Both the position numbers and the translations under genes were made by a program. From Rhineura floridana (taxonomy: Eukaryota; Chordata; Lepidosauria; Squamata; Rhineuridae), in NCBI RefSeq assembly GCF_030035675.1, contig NC_084489.1:81892270-81956269 (forward strand): 64,000 bases of DNA, in the 5' to 3' direction. Every line of letters begins with the position of its first letter. Position 1 is the stretch's first letter. A model generated the notes under the pieces. That model made no database searches and was not told the DNA's origin. It saw only the letters and a list, made by a program, of their open reading frames with translations. Shown here piece by piece: positions 54,610 through 64,000 of the stretch.

Positions 54610-55715
54610 TGACAATTATATAAATCAGATACAAATATTAATGTTGTATATTATGCCTTTACATTCTATTCTTGTCAGATCATGGAAGGTCTTTTGCAGG
54701 AAAATTCATCTGATGACTCCCCCAGCTGTCCTTTTTATCGTGTATTCATAATTATTTGTGTTCATGATGCTATCATTTACGACCCCATTTTCAATATTAT
54801 TTGTGCCTGCAAACGTTTAAGGGCGGCTGGTCACATTCATTTCCAATCAGTGCACATTCTACAACGTCCTACTGAAATCTCATCCTTTTTTATACCACAA
54901 ATGTTCTGGTTTATTGTTGCCCTGCTTTTGTTGTGCTATAGCCCCTCTGGACAGCAATGATGTGGGAGCACTGGAGAAGCATCACAGAACAACTAATAAA
55001 ACAGAATAAACCCACGTGCACTATTACTGTGTCAAACATACGTTGCAGAATGCATCCACAATAAAACACAAATCTGGAGGGGGCCCTAATCATAGATTTT
55101 GAAACTATTTCTCTTTTTTTCTGTTTTTTTTTTAATCAATCATTATTGATTTTCCTTCCTAGAAAAAACAGGCTGCACACTCTGTGTTATGAACATATAA
55201 TGCTAGTCCGTAACTTTGAAGGAATACTCACTGTTTTCAAAAGGAGACTTGACAAGTGAAAAGAAACAGAATCCTTCAAAACCAAGCTGCTCTGGTTTAC
55301 TTTAAACTGACTCTCAAAGATGAGAAAATGCTTATTCTTACAATGGGGATTTGCCCTACATATCAGAATTCAGTGCATTGTCAAAGGGCTGGCCCTACCA
55401 TTAGGTGGCTGCTATCTTGTTATAGCTCCTGTTTGAAATAGAATATGGAAGTCGGTGGACTCAGGAGATCTGACCCAGCAGGACTCTTCTTAGGTCTTTA
55501 AGCAAATTGCATTGGGGAGAAAAACACTGACCATTTACAATAATTTCCAATATCATCATCACCCATTCCATCAACTTGCTAAAAGACAGCTCCATCAGCA
55601 ACCTTCTACCCCTGAACTGTTTTTATGCCAGATTGTCATTATAAGTCCTACTATTTAAGAATTGATGCCTGAGTTTGGTTTTTTTCCCCTTTTGCCTCCC
55701 TTCCTCTTCCTCCTT
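54610..55715. other. Unassigned
   Basis: A 92-codon frame at 54682 has hydrophobic and cysteine-rich stretches but no start context, splice support or family motif. Confidence 0.3.
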
Positions 55716-55719
55716 TCTG

Positions 55720-55845
55720 TGTCACGTTTTTTAGATTATAAGCCTGCAGTCAGGGACTCTCTTGTTTTAACTGATTGTGCGTAAGCCATTCTGGGAGTCT
55801 TTTTGCTGAACAGCAGAGTGTAAAAGCTCTAAATAAAAAAAATGT
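55720..55845 (+). mobile_element. LINE 3' end fragment
   Basis: ttttttagattataagcctg, cagtcagggactctcttgtt and gtgtaaaagctctaaataaa: a common reptile LINE 3' end. A sister copy is at 20095-20225. Confidence 0.5.
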
Positions 55846-56724
55846 CTTGTAGAATTTCTCAACCCTTACACTGGGTAGTCCCAAGACCTACAAGATTAGT
55901 GTCTCTTTGGTGTTTGTATAGAGTTGGAAGATACAAAATGTGATACAGGAGTCATCTACACAGTGGCTTATGGTATGTTTGGTGCTACTCACATCTCCTT
56001 TAAATTTGCATGGTTCATGTGATGTTACTGGCAAACAAGCTATCATGCAGTTTCACCCCTGTAAATCTGTACTAACCCAATCCACTGATAATACGAAAAG
56101 GGAAGAAAAAAAGTCTTCACTTTGTTTTTTAGTGCTTGCTGGTGCTTTTAGCTGGGTGTGTCAGTCATTCCCCTCTCCACGCCCACTCCCTCCTCTTCCC
56201 TCATTCATTTTGTTTCCTGCAGCCTGACAAGCAACTTCTGGTTGCTCTCCTCCATTCTGCTGTCCTTTTTTATGTTGCTGCAAACAGTGCCTTTGTTTTC
56301 TTTTCCCCCTAACTTGTGCACAAAAGCATAACACTGCTCAAACAAAGATTTGTATTTCAGCTGTATCCAACCAGGGAAAACACAGATATCCACACTTCTG
56401 GGTGTTTTTTTTTAAGGAACCTACTGCAGCTGGTAGAACAGAGCATGCTTGGTCACCTTAGCAACCAGAGGGAGTGGAAATGTATAATTAAAGGGTGGAG
56501 CCACAAGGAAAAAGCAAGACTAATCCTCCCCAGAGGAATACCTGCTTGTGTGAGTAGGAAAAGGCAATTGACAACTAACACTGAGCGGGAACTGCAGATG
56601 ATGCAAATGAAAAGTGAAGGTAAAAGAAGTGGATTTCCTTTGAAGAAATGCTCCCATGTAGATGAGCCCACACTGTACAGCAGCCACACTAGACTGATCC
56701 TTCCATCTCTCTGTTGACAGCACA

Positions 56725-57035
56725 AGTGGTAGCTGGTGCCCATTAGGACTGGTAGGGTGGAAAGCAGGGAGGCTATAAGTGGGTGGAGCTAGAGCCAATG
56801 ATGGACAAAACGAAGTCATTCTATCCTAGAATAAATTCTATCCTCCTTCCTGCTGAATTCTACAAATTCAGCACTGAGATTAAGGAGAGAGAAGAAGCTG
56901 ACAGCCAGTGTCAACCCCAGGACTAGTTGTGTCAGCCCCAGGATTTGTTGGAAAAAGGCAGGCAAGCAGGCAGGTAGGCAAGGAGGGACTGGCAGCACCC
57001 AATTTGCCTTAATGGACCAGCCCCCACTGGATGGC
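56725..57035. mobile_element. ggctggtgcccatt-type MITE
   Basis: agtggtagctggtgcccatt to taatggaccagcccccactg; third copy of the 2475 family, with a local caggcaggtaggcaa expansion. Confidence 0.6.
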
Positions 57036-57134
57036 ACATAGAGACAATTAGTATAGATTTTATATTTATTGCAGCCCAAAGAGGCAATGGACAATGCTTT
57101 TATGCTTTGGTAGTCTTCCATATACACTGGACAG

Positions 57135-57545
57135 CCAGTGTGGTGTACTGCACTGGGACTGGGGAAATCCAGGTTCAAATCCCCACTCAGCCATGAACCC
57201 ACTAGGTGAACTTGGGCTAATCACTCTCTTGCTCACCCACCCACCCCCAGTCTATCTCACAGGGTTGTTGTGAAGATAAAGCAGCGAACGAGGAACCGTT
57301 AATCTGGCCTTTATGGATGGGATTTAAATATGAGAATAAATAAATAAAATGGGACAGAAGACAGCAAGCATTTGAAATCCAGGCTAGAGGCTGTGCCACC
57401 ATTAAATAAAATAACTCACTGGGGGAACATGGGTGAATCACTCTCCCCACATCATCACCTAACCTACCTCACAGGCTTGTTGTGATGGTAAATTCACCAG
57501 GGGGTTTTAAGTTTCTTGGGGGGAAAGGCAGAACATAAATGTAAC
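57135..57545. mobile_element. Two CORE/MIR-like SINE copies
   Basis: First copy 57135-57350: ccagtgtggtgtactgcact, caggttcaaatccccactca, tctcacagggttgttgtgaa and an AATAAA-rich tail. Second, shorter copy 57410-57545: cctaacctacctcacaggct. Confidence 0.55.
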
Positions 57546-57904
57546 AAAGTCTCTTCATTGTATTATGAGACCAGTAGTGGCTGGAAGATACAAAAAGGTG
57601 ATCTACTATAGAGTCTAGAACAGACCGTACAGTCTAAAACAATAATCCAGTCTCAGGAAAGCAAAATCTAAATCAGAACCGCAAATTTTAACCTAGAAAC
57701 ACAGAAAGATCTTGCATGATCTTTCCCATTTTGAGGGATTAACACTGCTGCCCAGTAGAAATCCAGATCCTTCTCAGCAGTAATAGTTACTTGCTCTTTT
57801 TTGGATAGACCATAGGTCACCAAGGGTTACCATCTTCTTTTACTGGCCCTGCTCCTATGCCTTTAAAAGAAACCCAATATGGAGAAATAGAACAAGATAC
57901 TTTC

Positions 57905-58700
57905 AGGCATAGAGATAAGTGGTGGGAAAATCTTCCCCTGATAAATTGTTGTGTGTCAAGTTGATGGAGGCAGGAGAGGTTCGTAGCTTGGAAGTACTCC
58001 TGGATCCAACAGTGTCACTTGAGGCCCAGGTGGCCTCAGTGGCTAGGAGTGACTATTTCCAGCTCCAGCTAGTTTGCCAGCTTTGGCCCCTTTTGAACAG
58101 AGACACTCTGGTAACTTCCAGATTGGATTGTTGCAACGCGCTCTATGTGAAGCTGCCCTTGAAGACGACTCAGAAACTTCAACTGTTCCAAAATCAGTAG
58201 CCTGACTACTGGCTAAAGTTGCTTTTAGAACTCATATAATCGCTGTTCTAAAGCAGCTGTATTGGTTGCCAGTTCGTTTCCAGGCCCAGCTGAAGATGCT
58301 TATACATGTATAAAGCCCTAAATGACTCAAGCCCCAAATATCTAAGAGACTACCTCCTTCTCTACAGACTCTCTTGGGTATTAAGATCAGCAGAAGGGGC
58401 CTCCTTGGTAGTTCCACCACCCTCAGAAGTTCAGGGCAGTGGGAGAGGACATTCTCTGCGGCAGCCCCCAAGTTGTGGAATTCCCTCTCCACAAATTAGG
58501 GAATTCCCTCCCCACAGAGTTGCCCCAGCACCTTTTTGGCAAATGCACCTCTTTAACCTGGCCTTTGGCACTTGAGATATATGTTTTCAGGAGGACCCAC
58601 CCTATTATTGTAAATGTGATTTGTTTTAATTGCTTTTAGGACTGCTGTAACCCTGCTGGAGAAGGGTGGGTATTAATATTAATATTGTTGATGATGCTGC
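57905..58700 (+). mobile_element. L2-like LINE, old and broken
   Basis: Third copy of the same family: VSLEAQVASVARSDYFQLQL, SRLDCCNALYVKLPLKTTQK and MYKALNDSSPKYLRDYL occur in different frames with several breaks. It ends near a short TTAATA / GATGATGCTGCTGCTG run. Confidence 0.7.
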
Positions 58701-59004
58701 TGCTGCTGATAGCAAAGGCAACGCACTTACTATCAGCAATTAATGACTTCATGGTAAAATCAACCTGATGGGGGTGGGATTGTTGTTCTGTTTTGTTTTG
58801 AATCTCCTCTCTTGGCAGAAAGCCCATCAGCGATTGACTGCCCTTCTGGACTCCCAAGGTTTATCATTCCAGTATTAGCAAGTTATGCATTAACTTCAGA
58901 ACCAGGGGTATAAATGAGAACACAGGAACTGGAGATATGAAAGGCTCTTCAGCATGTGAAGCTGGCATAGTGATGATCCATATTGTTTATGCCACATTTG
59001 TGTC

Positions 59005-59330
59005 TTATGAGCTGCCTCATACTGCATCGTGTCAGACGGTGGGCTAATCTAGCCCAGTAATGTCTAATCTGACAGACTGATCTCTCTCCAGGGTTTCAAG
59101 CTGGAGCTTCCCAGCACTGCTCTCCAAGTTCATTTTTTTTTAAATTGGGAAACCTGCAGAACCTGAAGACTGAAAAGGGCTTCATGCATACACAGAATAT
59201 GCTTCACCCAGAGAGTTTTCTAGCTGAAGAACCTAGTAATTGGACTCGGGACCTTGAGCATGCAAAGCATGTGTTTTTCCACCTCCAAGATTATTTGGGG
59301 AGTTGAACCAGGGGCAAAGCATATGCATGT
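59005..59330 (-). mobile_element. tRNA-headed SINE, interrupted
   Basis: Inverted 3' half (gagctgcctcatactgcatc, ctctctccagggtttcaag) followed by unrelated sequence, then tgcaaagcatgtg and gcaaagcatatgcatgtgct head-like pieces. Confidence 0.45.
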
Positions 59331-59382
59331 GCTCTAACACTAGGGATGGGGGAGAAATTCAGTTCAGTTCAAATGGAAAGGT

Positions 59383-61625
59383 TTGTTGTTGTTATGTGCC
59401 TTCAAGTCTATGAATCATTGACCTCTAATAGCATCTGTCGTGGACCACCCTGTTCAGATCTTGTTAGTTCAGGTCTGTGGCTTCCTTTATGGAATCAATC
59501 CATCTCTTGTTGGGCCTTCCTCTTTTTCTACTCCCTTCTGTTTTTCCCAACGTTATTGTCTTTTCTAGTGAATCAAGTCTTCTCATTATGTGTCCAAACT
59601 ATGATAACCTCAGCTTCATCATTTTAGCTTCTAGTGATAGTTCTGGTTTAATTTGTTCTAACACCCAATTATTTGTCTTTTTTACAGTCCATGGTATCTG
59701 CAAAGCTGTCCTCCAACACCACATTTCAAATGAGTTGATTTTTCCCTTATATTCTTTTTTTCACTGTCCAACTTTCACATCCATACATAGAGATCAGGAA
59801 TACCATCTTTACATTTGAGAATCTTCTCTAGTTCTCTCATACCTGCCCTCCCCAGTACTAGCTTTCATCTGATTTCTTGACTATCATCTGCATTTGCTTA
59901 ATGACTGTGCCAAGGTATCGATAATCCTTGACAAGTTCAATGTCCTCGTTGTCAACTTTAAAGTTACATAAATCTTCTGTTGTCTTTACTTTAGACTTCT
60001 CGACATTCAGCTATAGTTCTGCTTTTGTGCTTTCCTCTTTAACTTTCATCAGCATATCTTAAATTATTGATATTTCTCCCTCCAATTTTCAATTTTCACA
60101 CCTCCTTCATCTTGGTCCAATCCCACTTTCTGTATGATATGTTCTGCGTATAGATTAAACAAGTAGGGTAATAAAATACACCCCTGTCTCACACCCTTTC
60201 CGATGGGGAACCAATCGGTTTCTCCATATTCTGTCCTTACAGTGGCCTCTTGTCCAGAGTATAGGTTGTGCATCAGGACAATCAGATGCTGTGGCACCCT
60301 CATTTCTTTTAAAGGATTCTATAGTTTTTCATGATCTACACAGTCAAAGGCTTTGCTGTAATCTATAAAGCACAGGGTGATTTTCTTCTGAAATTCCTTG
60401 GTCCATTCTATGCTTCTAGCATCTTGGTTCCTGTCCCTCTTTTTCCCCTGGTTTTGGATGCTAGCCACTTGCTGTTGTTGCTTTGTAATCTATAAAGCAC
60501 AGGGTGATTTCCTTCTGAAATTCCTTGGTCCATTCCATTATCCAAAGTATGTTTGCGATATGATCTCTGGTGCCTCTTCCCTTTCTAAATCCAGCTTGGA
60601 CGTCTGGCATTTCGCACTGCATATATGGTAAGAGCCTTTGTTGTAGAATCTTGAGCATTACTTGCATGGGATATTAAGGCAATAGTTTAATAATTACTGC
60701 ATTCCCTGGGATCCCCCTTCTTTGGAATTGGGATGTATATTGAATCCTTCCAGTCTGTGGGCCATTGTTTTCTTTTCCATATTTGTTGACAAAGTTTTGT
60801 CAAAATTTGGACAGATTCAGTCTCAGTAGCTTGTAGCAACTCTAGTGGTATGCCATCTATTCCTGGTGATTTGTTTCTTCCAAGTATTTTAAGAGCAACT
60901 TTCACCTCATTTTCTAAAATTTCTGGTTCTTCATCATACGGTTCCTCCGTGAATTAATCTGTCATCCTTGCATCTCTTTTATAGAGTCCTTTGGTGTTTT
61001 CCTTCCATCTTCCTTTTATTTCATCTCGGTCAGTCAGTGTGTTCCCCTGTTGGTTATTCAACATCCTTACCCTTGGTTTAAATTTCCCTTTAATTTCTCT
61101 AATCTTTTGGAATAGGGCTCTTGTTCTACCATTTTTATTGTCCTCTTCTATTTCTATACAATAACTATTGTAATAGTTCTCCTCGTCCCTATGTACTAGA
61201 CGCTGTATTGTTGCATTTAGGATTCTGACCGTGTTTCTATCTCCTTTTGCTTTTGCTTTCCTTCTCTCTTTAACCATTTTAAGAGTTTCTTCAGTCATCC
61301 ATTTCTCTCTTTTTAACTAGAGGTATTGCCTTTTTGCATTCTTCCCTGATAATGTCTCTGACTTCACTCCATAGTTCTTCTGGTCCTCTTTCAACTAAGT
61401 TTAAAGACTCAAACCTGTTCCTTATTTGATCTTTATATTCTTCTGGGATGTTATTTAAATTGTATTTTGGCATTATGATTGCTTTGTTGGTCTTCTTTAG
61501 CTTTACTCTGATTTTCGATATGACCAGTTCGTGATCTGTACCACAGTCTGCTTCTGGTTTTGTTTTTGCAGAAAGTATGGAACTTCTCCATCTTCTGCTA
61601 CCAATTATATAATCAATTTGCACTC
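59383..61625 (-). mobile_element. BovB (RTE-clade) LINE, 5'-truncated
   Basis: The - strand encodes RTE reverse-transcriptase blocks: KSPGIDGIPLELLQATETES, QWPTDWKDSIYIPIPKKGDP, MPDVQAGFRKGRGTRDHIAN, LYSGQEATVRTEYGETDW and GKGVRQGCILLPYLFNLYAE. Upstream lies the endonuclease end (DCGTDHELVISKIRVKLKK). The 3' end at the left (ACTTGAAGGCACATAACAAC on the - strand) is the classic BovB tail. Several frame breaks are present. It lies inside an AT-rich repeat whose two halves flank it (59340-59382 and 61626-61820). A 45-bp segment is duplicated at 60360-60405 and 60488-60533. Confidence 0.85.
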
Positions 61626-61820
61626 CCTGAAACAATACAAGAACTGAAACACAGCCACCCTTTGAAATTTGCACTTCTCTGAATTTTGCAGTGCAATTTC
61701 TCCAGTCATGAGGACTTCAAAAAACAAAACTGCAAACTGATGTGGAAATGGGGAGAACTGAACTTAAGACTGGAAAAATGAGAAAGTGAGAGAAATCAAA
61801 CCAGATATTATGTCAAGTGG
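61626..61820. repeat. Right half of an AT-rich repeat split by BovB
   Basis: ctgaaacaatacaagaactg, ttctctgaattttgcagtgc and ttaagactggaaaaatgaga; the left end (agggatgggggagaaattca) is at 59342. Confidence 0.65.
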
Positions 61821-62419
61821 AGGAGCTGAGCATGCACTCTGCCCCAGAGCTGTGGCCCTCTCCGTCTTGTCATGTGTTCCCACCATCTTTAAAAATCCTT
61901 TCTCACCACCCCTACCACCCTGTTTCCTGACTAATTTATAAAAAGGCACTAATGGGAGGGTTCAAGTTTGCCTGGAAGCCCACGACCTCCATGCTGGAAG
62001 CAGCTCTGCCTCCTATGCTCAATAATAACATCAACTAATCCTTGCTGTCAGAGGCCTTTTAAAAATTTTCTAGCATACGCACCTATTATTTATTTATTTA
62101 ACATCTTTTTAGACAAGTCTTCAGCACAAATGTCTGAGGGGTGTACAAAAAAGAAAAGAAAAATCGGTCATAATATATTAAAATGACTAAAAACCAGGAA
62201 TATAAAGAAGACCAACCACAACTGAAAAAAACGAAGCAGGAAAAAGTATCCATTTTACCAAAAGTGCAATGAAATAGAAAGGTCTTAACTTGCCTTCAAA
62301 AAGACGAGGAGAGGAACCACATGAGCTTCCTGTGAGAGAAAACTCCTGAGTTCTTGGTGTGTTAGGGGTCAAAAAGAGGGGCTGTTGCTTTATTTCACTC
62401 TGCTTGAGGAATCCTGTTT

Positions 62420-62545
62420 AACAGGGATGGGGATTTCCAGATGTTGCCAATTCCCATTGGCCTCAGCCAGCATGGACATTGCACAGGGATGATGGAAGAT
62501 GGAGTCCAACAATGTCTCAAAGGCCACAGGTTCCCCATCCCTGAT
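62420..62545. mobile_element. hAT MITE, diverged
   Basis: Termini taacagggatgggga and ccacaggttccccatccctg of the 41260 family with a decayed left arm. Confidence 0.6.
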
Positions 62546-62794
62546 GTATAAAAAGGAATGGCAACTCTGCCTGGTGGGAGCATGGAGGACTGTTCTTAAA
62601 TAGTGGGGAAATAACAGAGCTCTTTCCCAGGTATGCTTCTGGATAATCTGCAGGACTGCATATTTTCTGAGAGACCCTGAGCATGGGGGTGGACAATCAA
62701 TAGGGACGCCTACAACGTTTGTCTGTTAAAATCTTCCCTACAAAACCAGACATCCCATCATTCCTTTGGACTCCAAGGGGATTTGCTATTGCCG

Positions 62795-62888
62795 CTAGAG
62801 GTATGTACTCGTGGTGGGTTCTTTAATCTGGACATCTTCTTTCTGCTCAGGTCCATTTTCAAAGCTACCGTTGACAGCCTTGTTGGAC
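62795..62888 (-). CDS. Candidate terminal coding exon of an unrecognised - strand gene
   Basis: On the - strand a pyrimidine-rich acceptor (ttcctttttgttag) is followed by one base and then 30 sense codons and TAG. The peptide begins SNKAVNGSFENGPEQKED and ends IKEPTTSTYL: acidic, polar, with a possible C-terminal PDZ-ligand-like end. It looks like the cytoplasmic tail end of some protein, but I do not recognise the family. Its earlier exons would lie to the right, mostly outside the window. The gene would be convergent with XIRP1. A chance open frame of this length is quite possible. Confidence 0.35.
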
Positions 62889-62899
62889 CTAACAAAAAG

Positions 62900-64000
62900 G
62901 AATATAATTTAAAATGACATAAAATAGCCCTTTGTCGCCCGTTATCCTCCTCTCCTCCTTTGCCATCTCTTCAGTGCTGGCTTTCAAGCTGCCATTTGTC
63001 TGTGGTTACCTGGGGAGGAGCAGATATAATTGCCAAGCAAACAGGACATGAAATCTTTGCAAACTGAAAGAGATTTGCTTCTTTATTTTTCCCTTTCTTT
63101 CAGGTTGTCAATATGCCATACAACACAAATGAAGGCTTATGCGGTCAGCTTGGCTAGTAAAACAGTTGTGTGAGCTAGCAGGAGAACAGTGTGGTAACCT
63201 GGTTCCTAGTCAAACTACTATTTCTATGTATATATCCATTACTTTGTCCTACCCATCAATTGCTTATGTATTAATAGAGGGGACCAGATTAAATATTATT
63301 CAAAATATCCCACAGAGTAGGGTCCAAGCCATGTCATTCATACCCTCCAACAATTCAAAGATTGAAGTGGGCACTTGCATACTTCAAAAATCAACCCTAA
63401 CTGTACACCAAGGCCCGAGCCCCACCTCAGGCTCAACTCTGCTTGCTGTACAGTATATTCATTTACTTTGCAAGAACTTGTTCTTCATTAGCTCCTGTAG
63501 CAAGACATGTTGACTACCTAAGGCATAACACTAAGAATGCCTATCAGAACAAATGATTGCAGCCTGACTGTATGCACACTTACTTAGATAACATCTGCAA
63601 AGGTCTGTGTTAACACCAGAAGCATTGTTTTACTTCTCTTTCATCCAAGGATATAAAATTATGGCTACTATCATATGCACACTTAGGGCTTAACTACAGG
63701 TGATTAACATGTTCAGCAATCACACTGTGTGTGTGTGTTTAAATTAAGCATTGGGCACAGGAGGAAATTCTTATCAAGATCACAGTGTGAGGGGTGGGAA
63801 GGTTTAAGCCTCCATGAAATCCCCCCCCCTCCATGGCAAGCATTTTCTTAATGCTAATTGCCTTGTTGGGGGGGGATTTCCCAGAGATTGCAACTATGGA
63901 AGAAAAGCTGCAATCTCAATAACAATCAGGGAAGAGGATTCACCTGGTACTTCTTTTTAAAAGCACACAAATCATTAATGCCACATGGAGTTAGGCCCAG
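62900..64000. other. Unassigned right end
   Basis: A 124-codon + frame at 63139 lacks motifs I can name. No further - strand exon for the candidate at 62795 was found. Confidence 0.3.

Noticed and set aside
63139-63513. 124-codon + strand frame as a gene or retroviral fossil
   Set aside because: No motif of a host gene or of a viral protein could be named; not called.

Overview
The window looks like nuclear DNA of a squamate reptile. It carries RTE/BovB, CR1 and L2-like LINEs, tRNA-headed SINEs of the kind common in lizards and snakes, many short hAT-type elements, and one protein gene whose length and repeat number resemble the bird/reptile form of Xin. I saw no clear LTR retrovirus-like element, CRISPR array or stand-alone RNA gene. 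All organism statements are inferred from repeat families and one gene, without a database search.

The centre is XIRP1 (Xin actin-binding repeat protein 1) on the + strand. One uninterrupted exon (27578-35236) codes for about 2,552 residues with 27 Xin repeats, proline-rich Ena/VASP- and SH3-binding stretches and the conserved XIRP1 C-terminus.

The most interesting part flanks that exon. At 45142-45266 and 46109-48875 two + strand exons with good splice sites encode a complete LIM zinc finger followed by a long disordered tail with a WPP motif, the layout of the short XIRP2 isoform and of LIMA1/EPLIN. At 23250-23410, upstream of the big exon, another + strand exon encodes an SVKER.A.Y motif like the S(I/L)K(E/D)RMA.YQAAVS block that precedes the LIM domain in those two proteins. 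The phases fit (exon 23250 ends in phase 0, the LIM exon begins in phase 0), so this XIRP1 locus seems to keep an EPLIN-like module that can be made by skipping the giant exon. A small phase-0 exon (24819-24872) may belong to the same gene. A MEF2/E-box/AP-1 cluster followed by a strong donor (4990-5235) is a candidate muscle promoter and leader exon.

Other regions: 1-23 kb is repeats and unassigned DNA; 35.2-45.1 kb is the XIRP1 3' UTR followed by repeats and unassigned DNA; 49-62 kb is nearly all mobile elements, including L2-like copies and a 2.2-kb BovB copy lying inside an older AT-rich repeat. Near the right end a possible terminal coding exon of an unrecognised gene lies on the - strand (62795-62888), facing XIRP1. 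An AT-rich element of about 430 bp is the dominant repeat, with about a dozen copies.
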